Shown here: piece by piece, positions 45,415-54,249 of the stretch
Position numbering within the stretch: the stretch's first letter is position 1
How the letters are laid out: each line of letters opens with the position of its first letter
NCBI RefSeq assembly: GCF_014697625.1
Contig: NZ_JACJSG010000006.1
Location: 153,604 to 217,603, forward strand
Source: Anabaena azotica FACHB-119
GTDB lineage: Bacteria > Cyanobacteriota > Cyanobacteriia > Cyanobacteriales > Nostocaceae
Direction: 5' to 3'
DNA length: 64,000 nt
Made by a program: the position numbers and the translations under genes
Notes under the pieces: generated by a model
Databases searched by the model: none
Told to the model about the DNA's origin: nothing
The model's input: the letters and a program-made list of their open reading frames with translations, nothing else

Positions 45415-45497
45415 AATATTTCACGAATAGCGAAACTGCTCTAGATTAGGACATTTAACCCTGTTACCTGTCACCTGTCCCCTATCCCCTAATATTA

Positions 45498-45977
45498 TCA
45501 AGCATCTTGCCAAAGTTGACGAACATGATCGGGCAACCAACTAGCAATTTCTTCCACCCGTTCTGGGGATAATTCATCTTTTGTTGCAGAAAAAACTGCT
45601 TTAACTACTTGTTCCCGGTCTACATTTGGCTGCATTCCCCCTTCATTAGCCACTCGGAATAAGAAGCGATCGCTATCAATTTTAAAGATACCAGGGCCTT
45701 GCCAAGGTGGACGCACCCGGCTTAAGAATCTCACCAAAGGATTACTATCATGCCACAAATCTGCAATTTCCATTTGCAGAGATTTATCATCGCTTTGTTC
45801 AGCAGGCTTATGTAATTCTTCTTCAACTCTATCAGCAGCTTCTGTAGTCATTAAATCGCGCATGACACGATAAACAACTTCAGTTATGTCTCTAGCATCG
45901 TAAATATCGCCTAAACCACTTTGCTCTTTTACTTTTTCTAAAAAAGGTAGATTTTTTTCCGGTATGGATGTTGTCAT
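45498..45977 (-). CDS. DUF2267 family protein
   Basis: 159 aa from the ATG at 45977, chosen because GGAGG lies five bases upstream; the TTG frame extension is not needed. DUF2267 pattern: a helical first half (TEVVYRVMRDLMTTEAADRV) repeated in the second half (REQVVKAVFSATKDELSPERVEEIASWLP), as in this two-repeat family. The middle WHDSNPLVRFLSRVRPPWQGPG is more variable. Cytoplasmic, function unknown. Base composition is normal. The gene is flanked on both sides by ACGTGAG elements. Confidence 0.85.
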   Translation of the reverse strand: MTTSIPEKNLPFLEKVKEQSGLGDIYDARDITEVVYRVMRDLMTTEAADRVEEELHKPAEQSDDKSLQMEIADLWHDSNPLVRFLSRVRPPWQGPGIFKIDSDRFLFRVANEGGMQPNVDREQVVKAVFSATKDELSPERVEEIASWLPDHVRQLWQDA

Positions 45978-46022
45978 CAAGCCCTCCAAAAGTTTCGTTA
46001 TAACTGCATTTCGCTAACAAGA

Positions 46023-46326
46023 ACGTGAGTTCGATGAACCTCTCCCTCCCAACCTCCCTCTCCTAAAAGGGAGGAGAAACGAAAAAATCACCGTCTTACT
46101 CCAATACGGTTCAGATAAGAATAATTAACCGCCGATAAACGCCGATAAACGCCGTTCGCGGTAGCGTTCCGTTGGCGCAGCCTCTCGAAGAGAAGGAAGA
46201 AATCAGGATGTTCAATCAAATTTGCCATTCTATCTAGTCTTAACTGAACTGTATTGCGTCTTACTCCCCTCTCCTCGTAGGAGAGGGGTTGGGGGTGAGG
46301 TCAAAACAACGCTTGTCGAACTCACG
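46023..46326. mobile_element. ACGTGAGTTCGA element, copy 3, interrupted
   Basis: ACGTGAGTTCGA at 46023, GTCGAACTCACG ending 46326, CTAACAAGA on both sides (46014-46022 and 46327-46335). A 155-bp element is inserted at 46102. Confidence 0.8.
46102..46256. mobile_element. 155-bp CAATACRGTTCAG element nested in copy 3
   Basis: 18-bp ends CAATACGGTTCAGATAAG and CTTAACTGAACTGTATTG (two mismatches when paired). CGTCTTACTC at 46092-46101 and 46257-46266 is a 10-bp target duplication. The core includes GATAAACGCC direct repeats and a TTCGCGGTAGCG block. Confidence 0.82.
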
Positions 46327-46343
46327 CTAACAAGAAAACAGCC

Positions 46344-46485
46344 TGACTTTTCACGGGCTGAAAAACCTCTCTCCAAACCTCTCTCCTTGTAGGAGAGAGG
46401 CTTTAATTTCTCCCCCTTCCCTTCAAGGGAAGGGGGTTGGGGGGTTAGGTCTGACGTTAGTTTTTCCACATAACGTGAAAAGTCA
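46344..46485. mobile_element. TGACTTTTCACG element, copy 3
   Basis: 142 bp with the same ends and CTCTCC core as 43275 and 44584. AAACAGC lies close to both ends, a possible but offset target duplication. Confidence 0.72.
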
Positions 46486-46634
46486 AGTAAACAGCAGTTT
46501 ATATGACTAATAACTAGCCAAATAACTGCTTGCGTTAGATATTTATGCTGAAAAAATGCCAGCTTTCTTAAATAAATTAGTATGGAGATTTAGGATAATT
46601 CATCTGTCACAGGAAACAAATATAATTTATCAAA

Positions 46635-48026
46635 TTAAGACTCTAGAGTTATTGGTAATGAGACAATAAAAGTAGTACCTTTACCGAGAGTGCTTTCGAC
46701 TTGAATATGACCTTGGTGATGTTCTACAATAGCTTGAGCGATCGCTAGTCCTAATCCTGAGCCTGTAGCACTGTCTTTACTTTTATGAGTGCGTGCTGGG
46801 TCAACTCGATAAAAACGGTCAAATAATCGTGGTAACGCCTCAGCAGGAATACCGATACCTGTATCACTCACCTTCACTTGTAACTGAGGAGAACCATAGC
46901 GGACTCTATCTATCCGCAGCAATTCCACATTCACCGCACCACCTGCGGGTGTATAATGGAGAGCGTTCCCAATCAAATTGGTGAATAATCTTACCAACTG
47001 ATCCCAATTCCCTGCAAGTGTAAACCAATTTTCTAACAATTCCGGGTTACTTTCGCCATCTAGAGGATCAACTAAATGCAGATTAAGCGTAATAGTTTTT
47101 TCTTGCGCCAACAGTTGCTGTTCTTCTACCACATCCATCAGTACAGCATCTAACGGACAAGCACAAAAGCCATCTCTGCTGACACCACCATCCTGACGTG
47201 CTAAAAATAGTAAATCATTAACTAATTTACCCAAACGTTGGGTTAATCGTTCTACCACCTTTAACTGTTGACGATAGTGAGAAGTAGCAGCTTCCGTTTG
47301 CGCTAACTCCAAGTCTGCTAACGCTACCTGCACATTAGTTTGAATCAAAGTTATGGGACTTCTCAACTCATGGGAAGCATCAGCCGTAAATTGCTTGAGG
47401 CGTTGGTAAGACTCTCCCACTGGTTCCATTGCTTTCCCCGACAAAAACCAACCACTCGCACCCACAGAAATTACCATCAACCCCGTACCCAGCGCCAAAT
47501 CAAAAATTAACTGACGACTCGGTTTTGTCACCTCAAACCAAGGATGACTCACACGCAGATATCCTAAAACCTGTCGTCCAACTTCTACCCGTTGCGTAAC
47601 TTGACGTAATAACAGGGGGGAATAAGGGGTTTGTTCGTTTTCCGATATCTCCTGTTTATAGACATGGATAGTTTCACCTGTGCGGTGACTGTGAATGGGA
47701 ATGTTGAGGGGTTCCGAAAAAGTTGACCAAATTAAGTCACCAGTGGGACTAAACCACTCTAAATCTATATGGTCATCTTCTACAGTATTGGCATTGTTGC
47801 GAAAACTAGCTTCTACATTGATGTGTAGTAGTTCAGAGTCATTTTGGTCTGGTTCAATAACAAGCGATCGCTCTACTATCTCCACCACATGATTGAGGGT
47901 ATCATCAATCCGCTCAACCAAAGTACTGCGGACATATAAATATACACCACTAGCGAACAGCAGCAGTAATACAGCCGTGACAGCAGTGTACCAGATAGCC
48001 AGACGACGACGAGTAGCTTGAAACAT
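46635..48026 (-). CDS. Membrane sensor histidine kinase (orphan)
   Basis: 463 aa. TM1 (about 11-32; AVTAVLLLLFASGVYLYV), a periplasmic region of about 130 residues, TM2 (about 176-196; ALGTGLMVISVGASGWFLSG), no clear HAMP, HisKA with His in DASHELRSPITLI, then HATPase_c with N box NLIGNALHYTP, G1 DTGIGI, F box LFDRFYRVD and G2 GSGLGLAIA. The overall plan resembles cyanobacterial RppB/NrsS-type kinases of metal or redox response, but no cognate OmpR-type regulator gene is adjacent in the window, so the signal is unassigned. It might sense periplasmic metal; this is inference. Confidence 0.88.
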   Translation of the reverse strand: MFQATRRRLAIWYTAVTAVLLLLFASGVYLYVRSTLVERIDDTLNHVVEIVERSLVIEPDQNDSELLHINVEASFRNNANTVEDDHIDLEWFSPTGDLIWSTFSEPLNIPIHSHRTGETIHVYKQEISENEQTPYSPLLLRQVTQRVEVGRQVLGYLRVSHPWFEVTKPSRQLIFDLALGTGLMVISVGASGWFLSGKAMEPVGESYQRLKQFTADASHELRSPITLIQTNVQVALADLELAQTEAATSHYRQQLKVVERLTQRLGKLVNDLLFLARQDGGVSRDGFCACPLDAVLMDVVEEQQLLAQEKTITLNLHLVDPLDGESNPELLENWFTLAGNWDQLVRLFTNLIGNALHYTPAGGAVNVELLRIDRVRYGSPQLQVKVSDTGIGIPAEALPRLFDRFYRVDPARTHKSKDSATGSGLGLAIAQAIVEHHQGHIQVESTLGKGTTFIVSLPITLES

Positions 48027-48948
48027 TAGCCAACACAGAAAAACTAAATATCTAATCCCTAACTACTCCATTCTAAAAACACTCCGCGCCCCTCCGCGCT
48101 AACCTCATATTCCTCTGCGTTAAAAAATTGCTCCCACTACCCCAAATAAATACATTAATTGAGGATAGCGATCTGTAATTATTACACTTCTTTAAAGTAT
48201 TGCAAACAAACAGCAGATAGCAGGTAAATTACATAACTTTGTGTGCGCTCATCTTTAAAACCTAAACCCAACACCTTTATGTATTCCCTGTTGTATAAAT
48301 ATTTTTTCACTCCCCACCGCATAGTGTTTACTACAGATTAGTAGGTTTGACTACAGTAATTATCACTACTATAAATTAAATAATTTATCATTTTTATTTA
48401 TACATAAATTTTTTGCTCAACAATACTTATAGTTTTAATCACTAATTATTGTATTTTTCAGTATTTGCACGGAAGCTAATGTTTTTGCATAGAAGTTAAA
48501 TTCTATATGCAGTTAATTTAGAAGGAAATTGTCTAAACAACACAACATTTAAAGATAAATAAACCTTATGTTCGTATATTAAACTATGTAACAAAAATAT
48601 AGTTGCTAAAAAAATTAGGGCAAGTTATACATAGCAAAAATCTAATTTACTCCTTCACTAGCAATAATCGAATATATCTGAAACAATTCCTAATGAATTG
48701 TCAAGTATCCTTCTAGCCGATAGATACTACAACAAAATCTGGCATCTATCCAGTCACACACAACCATTTAAACTCAATAACTAAACATCGTACTTCTAAT
48801 TTAGTTGCTTCTCCTCACAACTAAACTTTGCTCTGCAAGTAGCAATAATTATCTTTAGTTGCATGGGAGAACATATATATTTGCTACATCTGGGGAACAT
48901 TTGTGTCTAAGTTTGATGTTGAAATTTCTACAAAAAACATAAAAAAAT
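48027..48948. other. 0.9-kb AT-rich intergenic region upstream of the surface-protein locus
   Basis: No repeat element or gene could be supported. Very AT-rich; likely holds the promoter for the 48949 gene and possibly regulatory sites. TACAGATTAGTAGG and ACTACAGTAATTATCACTAC near 48330-48370 are unexplained. Confidence 0.5.
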
Positions 48949-51675
48949 ATGGCAACTTTTTCAGGTTTCACCGACCCAGGTGGTAATACAACTTCAGCTT
49001 TAAATACAGCAAATTTTATTTCAGGTGGGTTTCTCACTACCACGGGTGATACATTTCAAGATAGTGTTAGTAACTCTGATTTTGTTGATTTATATCAATT
49101 TACTCTCAGCAGTTCTCAAGCCTCTAGTATAGTTGAACTATCACTGGATGGACTAACCAGTAATGCTGATTTAAGACTCCTGAATAGTTCTGGTAATGCT
49201 ATTCGTAGTTCTTCTCAAGCAGGGACTACATCAGAATTTATCCGCGCTAACCTAGCTGCGGGTACATACTATGTTCAAGTTCGTTCTGTTAGTGGTGCAG
49301 CCTTCACCAACTATAACCTCACCCTCAAAGCCGAACCTATTCAAGAGAGTGGGCGCTTAGATAACACTAGAGCCACCGCTTTCGATATTAGTAGCACAGT
49401 CAATAGTTCTAATTCATATAACACCACAGATTTTGTCGGCAGTACAGGTTTTACCGTAGATTACGATGACTTCTATAGATTTACTCCCACCCAAAATGGT
49501 GTTATTACCATTAACCTGTCTAACTTAACGGCTAACGCTGACCTACAACTACAAAACAGCTTTGGTTCTCCTCTTCAAACCTCTGCTGCATCGGGAAACG
49601 CACCAGAATCTATTAGCTACACCGTTACTGCTGGCACATTATATAATGTTCGAGTCTATGCTGCTGCATCAAGTTTCACAAATTACAATTTCAATGTATC
49701 TTTTCTTCCTGATCCAGTAGATAACGCAGGTAATACATTATCAGCATCTCGTGACATTGGTTCACTGAGTAGCACCGCAGCCGCCTACACAGATTTTGTG
49801 AGTGGCTCAGATGACAAGGACTACTACAAATTTAATCTAAGCAATAATGCTTTAGTCAACATCACTCTCACACCAGATACAGCCAATGCAGATTTACAAA
49901 TCCTTAACTCCTCTGGTGTTGCCATTCAAGGCTCTTTCCAATCAGGAGTTACACCAGACACAATTATCAGAAGCCTGACAGCAGGCACATATTACATCTT
50001 AGTCACACCAGGATTAGGTGCAGCCACTAACTATAGTCTCAGCGCATCTGCTACACCCATCGGCCCAGATCAAGCACCTAATACCTATCTCAATGGCTTC
50101 GATTTAGGCTCTTTAACCAGTTCTCGCAGTATCAGTGATTTTGTCGGTAATATTGACACCAATGATTTCTACAAATTCACTTTAAGCGATGACGCTAAAT
50201 TTAATTTAACCTTGACTGGTTTGACTGATAACGCTGATCTCCAACTGCTCAATAGTAATGGCGCATCAATTCAAACATCAGCTAATGCTGGTACTAGCAA
50301 CGAATCAATTAGCGTTACCAGCCTGACTGCTGGCACTTACTACATCCGCGTCTATACAACGGGATTAGCCAACACCTTCTATAACTTGAATCTCACTGCC
50401 ACTTTTCCTTGGCAGTTACTGGATATTAATCAAGGTATTGGTAGTTCCGATCCCCAGAATTTAACTAATTGGGATGGCACTTTATACTTTACGGCTAATA
50501 ATGGTAGCAGTGGTAAACAGATTTGGAGCAGTAATGGTTCTACATTCACCCAGATTACTAACCTCAATCCGACTGGGTTCAATCCTAATAACTTAACTGT
50601 CTTCAACAACCAACTCATCTTTACTGCTGATGATAGTATCAACGGTACTGAGCTTTGGGCTTACAATGGCACTAGCACCCAAAGGATTAGTAACATTAAT
50701 CCCAATGCTGGCAGTTCTAACCCCAGCAATCTTACTGTTGTTGGTAATAACCTCTTCTTCACAGCCGACAATGGTAGTAATGGTAGAGAGTTATGGGTAT
50801 ATGACGGTACAAATGTCAGCTTAGTTAAAGACTTGAATTTAGGTATTGCCAGTTCTAACCCTGCCAACCTCACAGCTTTTGGAGGTAAACTTTTCTTCAC
50901 CGCCTATAACCCGACTGTTGGTAATGAACTGTGGTTCAGCGATGGTACAGCAAGCGGTACACAGGCTATTAATATCAACTCAGGTGGCTTCAGTTCATTC
51001 CCTGGTAGTCTGACTGTTGCTGGTAGCACCCTGTACTTTACAGCCGACAATGGTACTGGTGCTAACGCAATCTGGAAATATACCACCACAGATGGGGCAA
51101 GCTTAGTGAAAACCATTCTGCCTGCATCTGTTAACAACTTTGCACCAGTAAACCTCACTGCTGTAGGTAGTACCTTATACTTTGTTACAGATGGTGATGG
51201 TGATTTCCAACAAGAGTTGTGGAAGAGTGATGGCACTAGTCTAGGCACTCAAAGAGTGGTGAGTGACAACACCCAAGCACCAAATATTGGCATAGGGCCA
51301 CTTTATTTAGCGGCAGTTGACAACACACTCTACTTTACTACTCCTGCTGTGGGTACTGGACTTGAGCTTTGGAAAAGCGATGGACAACAAGCCAATACAG
51401 GATTAGTCAAAGATATTTGGGCAGGTTCTACGCCTAATGACAGTTTTCCCACAAGTCTCGTGAACTTTAATGGCACTCTATATTTTGTTGCTTCCACCAG
51501 CAACAACAAGCGAGAAGTGTGGAAGAGTGACGGCACAGAAGCTGGCACAGTCCGAGTTAGCAATATTAACGCTACAAACAGCGCTAACCCCAGTCAGCTG
51601 ACAGTCGTTGGTACAAAACTCTTCTTCACTGCCACCAACGCGAGCAACGGAACAGAATTATATGTAATTAGCTAG
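48949..51675 (+). CDS. Large surface/secreted protein: four PPC-type domains plus ELW-repeat propeller
   Basis: 908 aa. Four repeats of a pre-peptidase-C-terminal (PPC)-like beta domain (about 10-125, 140-255, 265-375, 380-485), each with a pattern DFY(K/R)FTLS, LTxNADLxLLNSSG and LTAGTYYIxVxxxG. Then about 420 residues of short repeats of the form GNNLFFTADNGSNGRELWVY and WKSDGT, known as ELWxxDGT (hyalin-like) repeats, probably a propeller. There is no N-terminal signal peptide, so export might use a C-terminal or type I signal; none is recognisable. It is 111 bp before the first fibre-subunit gene, so it may be the adhesin of that locus. Function is inference. Confidence 0.8.
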   Translation: MATFSGFTDPGGNTTSALNTANFISGGFLTTTGDTFQDSVSNSDFVDLYQFTLSSSQASSIVELSLDGLTSNADLRLLNSSGNAIRSSSQAGTTSEFIRANLAAGTYYVQVRSVSGAAFTNYNLTLKAEPIQESGRLDNTRATAFDISSTVNSSNSYNTTDFVGSTGFTVDYDDFYRFTPTQNGVITINLSNLTANADLQLQNSFGSPLQTSAASGNAPESISYTVTAGTLYNVRVYAAASSFTNYNFNVSFLPDPVDNAGNTLSASRDIGSLSSTAAAYTDFVSGSDDKDYYKFNLSNNALVNITLTPDTANADLQILNSSGVAIQGSFQSGVTPDTIIRSLTAGTYYILVTPGLGAATNYSLSASATPIGPDQAPNTYLNGFDLGSLTSSRSISDFVGNIDTNDFYKFTLSDDAKFNLTLTGLTDNADLQLLNSNGASIQTSANAGTSNESISVTSLTAGTYYIRVYTTGLANTFYNLNLTATFPWQLLDINQGIGSSDPQNLTNWDGTLYFTANNGSSGKQIWSSNGSTFTQITNLNPTGFNPNNLTVFNNQLIFTADDSINGTELWAYNGTSTQRISNINPNAGSSNPSNLTVVGNNLFFTADNGSNGRELWVYDGTNVSLVKDLNLGIASSNPANLTAFGGKLFFTAYNPTVGNELWFSDGTASGTQAININSGGFSSFPGSLTVAGSTLYFTADNGTGANAIWKYTTTDGASLVKTILPASVNNFAPVNLTAVGSTLYFVTDGDGDFQQELWKSDGTSLGTQRVVSDNTQAPNIGIGPLYLAAVDNTLYFTTPAVGTGLELWKSDGQQANTGLVKDIWAGSTPNDSFPTSLVNFNGTLYFVASTSNNKREVWKSDGTEAGTVRVSNINATNSANPSQLTVVGTKLFFTATNASNGTELYVIS

Positions 51676-51786
51676 GAGGTGATGCTCAAAAATCAAAATT
51701 CTTGGTGATTTTAGGTGAATTAAAAATGGCTCAATTTCTCGCCATAGCAAAAAACAAACAGATGAAATAGGGAGATATTTCCAATT

Positions 51787-52380
51787 ATGAAAAACAAAAT
51801 TCTCGCTCTTGCTGTTGCTGGTGCTGCTCTAGGTACTGCTGCCATCTCTGCTCCGGCTCAAGCTCAAATCCAAGGTACAGCTACTAACATTGGTGTGACC
51901 GTCACTGTACCTGAAGTGCTTTACCTGCGGACTGTGAGCCAGATCAATATTAATCTAACTCCAGACGACTTTGGATTATCGGGTGTAGATCCGGTTACTG
52001 GTGGTTATTATGGCTCTGGTCAGGGTGGTACTGCTGATCCCAGTGGGAGTAATCTTGATACAGACTCTCCCTTTGATGGATTAAATACATCTTTTGACAA
52101 AACTATTCCCAATGTCTACGCCATCTGGTCTAATAGCCCACGAAATGTTGTTACGGCCACAGTGGGAATAGGTACTAATCCGGGGACTAGCATAATTTCC
52201 GGTATACGCACAGCATTTGGTACTCCTACTGCTACAAGTACCAATGTTGCTCAAACCACTGCACCTGGTCTCACAGGCCCAGGTGCAGTTGGCTCTGTAG
52301 CTCTGGATCTGGATTTATTAAATAATGTTACAGCAGGCGATTACTCCGGGACAATCACCGTCACCGCAGCAGCTCCCTAG
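51787..52380 (+). CDS. Secreted fibre subunit-like protein (pilin candidate 1)
   Basis: 197 aa. Clear signal peptide MKNKILALAVAGAALGTAAI ending SAPAQAQ. The mature part starts with an alternating beta pattern (ATNIGVTVTVPEVLYLRTV) and ends LDLLNNVTAGDYSGTITVTA, the G-x-Y-x-x-x-x-x-V-T signature of spore-coat-U/CsuA-like and DUF4402-like subunits of chaperone-usher systems. AGGGAGAT precedes the ATG. First of four co-directional genes with chaperone and usher. It is probably the major subunit because of its size and strong start. Assignment rests on end motif and context. Confidence 0.72.
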   Translation: MKNKILALAVAGAALGTAAISAPAQAQIQGTATNIGVTVTVPEVLYLRTVSQININLTPDDFGLSGVDPVTGGYYGSGQGGTADPSGSNLDTDSPFDGLNTSFDKTIPNVYAIWSNSPRNVVTATVGIGTNPGTSIISGIRTAFGTPTATSTNVAQTTAPGLTGPGAVGSVALDLDLLNNVTAGDYSGTITVTAAAP

Positions 52381-52475
52381 TTTTCCCAAAATTTGAAGGG
52401 GCGAAGAACTGCTGTGGAGATGGCAAATATACAGCAGCTTTCCCCCTCTGCACCTGAAAGCTAGGTTTAACTTAA

Positions 52476-52521
52476 CCCCTGAAATGATCGTGATTGGTTC
52501 ACAAAATCACATTTCCAGGGG
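52476..52521 (+). terminator. Hairpin between subunit 1 and subunit 2 genes
   Basis: CCCCTGAAATG pairs with CATTTCCAGGGG around an inner GTGATT...AATCAC pairing. No T-run; a partial terminator or mRNA stabiliser that would raise subunit 1 levels over the rest of the operon. Confidence 0.45.
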
Positions 52522-52609
52522 TTTCCCCAACAAAATTGAGGTTCTCACCCAGTAACTCAATTGGCTAGATGCTAAAAATGCACAAACTTGATACAGACAA
52601 GTTAGCAAT

Positions 52610-53182
52610 ATGTCACCAGATAAGATTATTAAATTTTGGCTTGTAGGTGCAACTTTTCTGATGTTAACACAGCCAGATGTGAAAGCGCAGACTGCATTTT
52701 TGGGCAATACTAATCCTACAGAAATTAATCAATTATCTGTACCCCAAACCCTGGTAATTCCCCCTATCACTCAAACAGAAATTCTCCCCGCTAATGTTAG
52801 AACTGCTGGTGGTAGTGTTAGTGAAACAGTATCCAGTGAAAGAGACCTTTTTAGTCCGCCGCAGTTTTCCGCTAATCTGATTCGGGAATTTCCCACTTTT
52901 TGGAAAATGCGAGTACCTATAGAGCAAGTTGGTTTACTCAGGGCTAAATATGAACTCAGAGGTGCAAATGGTAGTGGTGATGCGGTGAGTAATTTGCAAA
53001 ACCCTAGTTCTAAATTACCAGTCACCATAGAACCTTTACCTATTAGAGAAATTTCCCGCGATCAGAATAGCAATACAGCTTTAGTTGAGGGAGGCGTGAG
53101 GCTAAAAATGGATCTAAGCTCTACTCAATCGGCTGGTGCATATTTAGGTGAGTTAACAGTAACTGTTGATTTAGCCAACTAA
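52610..53182 (+). CDS. Secreted fibre subunit-like protein (candidate 2)
   Basis: 190 aa. The N-terminus IIKFWLVGATFLMLTQPDVKAQ is a signal peptide. The C-terminal end GGVRLKMDLSSTQSAGAYLG then ELTVTVDLAN has the same beta-strand ending as the preceding subunit (AG-x-Y-x-G-x-(I/L)-T-V-T). The middle is unrelated to subunit 1. It may be a minor subunit, tip or initiator of the fibre. It lies 51 bp before the chaperone gene and should be co-transcribed with it. No Cys residue is seen in the mature part. Confidence 0.65.
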   Translation: MSPDKIIKFWLVGATFLMLTQPDVKAQTAFLGNTNPTEINQLSVPQTLVIPPITQTEILPANVRTAGGSVSETVSSERDLFSPPQFSANLIREFPTFWKMRVPIEQVGLLRAKYELRGANGSGDAVSNLQNPSSKLPVTIEPLPIREISRDQNSNTALVEGGVRLKMDLSSTQSAGAYLGELTVTVDLAN

Positions 53183-53233
53183 CTTTTAGTTAATATTTTA
53201 CTTTTTGTAGTTTAGGGAAAATTGAAGAATAAT

Positions 53234-54169
53234 ATGCAATCGTTTCTTAAATTTAACAATATAGCATTAGGGTTGCTCGGAGCTTTAGTATTGGGTATGC
53301 CTGCGGCTCAAGCTCTGAATATTGGTGTTAGTCCCTCGCGGATTGAAATAAAAGTTAATAATCAAGGACGTTCGCAATCAATTCGCGTAGTTAACTACAG
53401 TTCGGAAACGGCAGAGTTTAAAACTACAGTAAACTCTTGGGTGATGAACGATAAAAATAAACTACAAGAAGTAGCAGGTGATGCACAATCTTTAGCCCAA
53501 TGGATTGTTTTTACTCCCTCTCAATTTAAAGTTCCCCCTGGTGGATCTCAAACTGTGCGTTTTTCTGTTCGTCCTAAAGTTCAACCATCACCAGGCGAAC
53601 ACCGGGCTATAATTTCTTTTGAAGAAGTTTCTCCTACTCCTCAAGCAGCTAAAGGTTCAGTAAGAGTAGTGGGGAAGGTAGGAGTTGTAGTTTATGCTTC
53701 TGTGGGCGAAATTAAACGAATTGGTACATTAAATTCTGTAAATGTAGACACCAAGCCCAACGCTGTAAATGCAGCTTTTGATATTTCTAATCAAGGTAAC
53801 GGTCATGTGCGGCTAACTGGTCAATATGCAGTCTGGCCTGCGGCAAAATACCCAGGTGCTGAAGCGACAAAACCCATAGCTAATTTAGGCAAACCAGACA
53901 CAAAAATCACTGAACCTGTTGCCGATATAGGGTTTTTACCATCAACACCAGTGATGCCATCTGATCGGCGGAAAATATTGCTAGAAATTACCAAAAAATT
54001 AGCCCCCGGCAATTATGTTTTAGATATTAACGGCGAATTAAATGGTGTGAAAATTGACAAAGGTATACCTTTTACAGTGACAAATGCTCCTGTAGATAAT
54101 AACCGGAATCAAAATCGCTCAGATTCTCAAAAGCCGAGGAATTCTATCAGAAATTTACCCCGTCGCTAA
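53234..54169 (+). CDS. Periplasmic PapD-like fimbrial chaperone
   Basis: 311 aa from the ATG at 53234 (a TTG four codons earlier is less likely). Signal peptide FNNIALGLLGALVLGMPAAQA. The first immunoglobulin-like domain (about 33-150) has the PapD pattern: LNIGVSPSRIEIKV, QSIRVVNYSSETAEFK, and the FTPSQFKVPPGGSQTVRFSV block with the P-x-x-x-x-x-P-G-x-x-Q-x-(V/I)-R signature. The second domain is about 155-285. A basic, Asn/Arg-rich tail follows. It stabilises subunits in the periplasm and delivers them to the usher encoded 80 bp downstream. Longer than the 230-aa classical chaperones. Confidence 0.85.
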   Translation: MQSFLKFNNIALGLLGALVLGMPAAQALNIGVSPSRIEIKVNNQGRSQSIRVVNYSSETAEFKTTVNSWVMNDKNKLQEVAGDAQSLAQWIVFTPSQFKVPPGGSQTVRFSVRPKVQPSPGEHRAIISFEEVSPTPQAAKGSVRVVGKVGVVVYASVGEIKRIGTLNSVNVDTKPNAVNAAFDISNQGNGHVRLTGQYAVWPAAKYPGAEATKPIANLGKPDTKITEPVADIGFLPSTPVMPSDRRKILLEITKKLAPGNYVLDINGELNGVKIDKGIPFTVTNAPVDNNRNQNRSDSQKPRNSIRNLPRR

Positions 54170-54249
54170 TAAGTTTCTGATTAATTGCCACAAATATTTT
54201 GTAAATAGGAAGCCTTTGATGCTACCTATATAATCATGGTGATTTATTT

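Larger units (their letters stand above)
44367..45497. other. 1.1-kb intergenic region crowded with palindromic elements
   Basis: TGACTTTTCACG element (44584-44728), GTAGGGGCGGGTT palindrome (44883-44945), ACGTGAGTTCGA element (45119-45287), complementary blocks GCAGGGTGGTTT (44800) and AAACCACCCTGC (45298), a GTAGAGACGT hairpin (45387-45414) and a CACCTGTCC heptamer tract (about 45460-45490). No gene supported. Confidence 0.7.

Noticed and set aside
46230..46469. Minus-strand frame and similar ones at 44488-44712 and 44998-45285
   Set aside because: These read through the palindromic miniature elements; the same peptide recurs because the DNA repeats.
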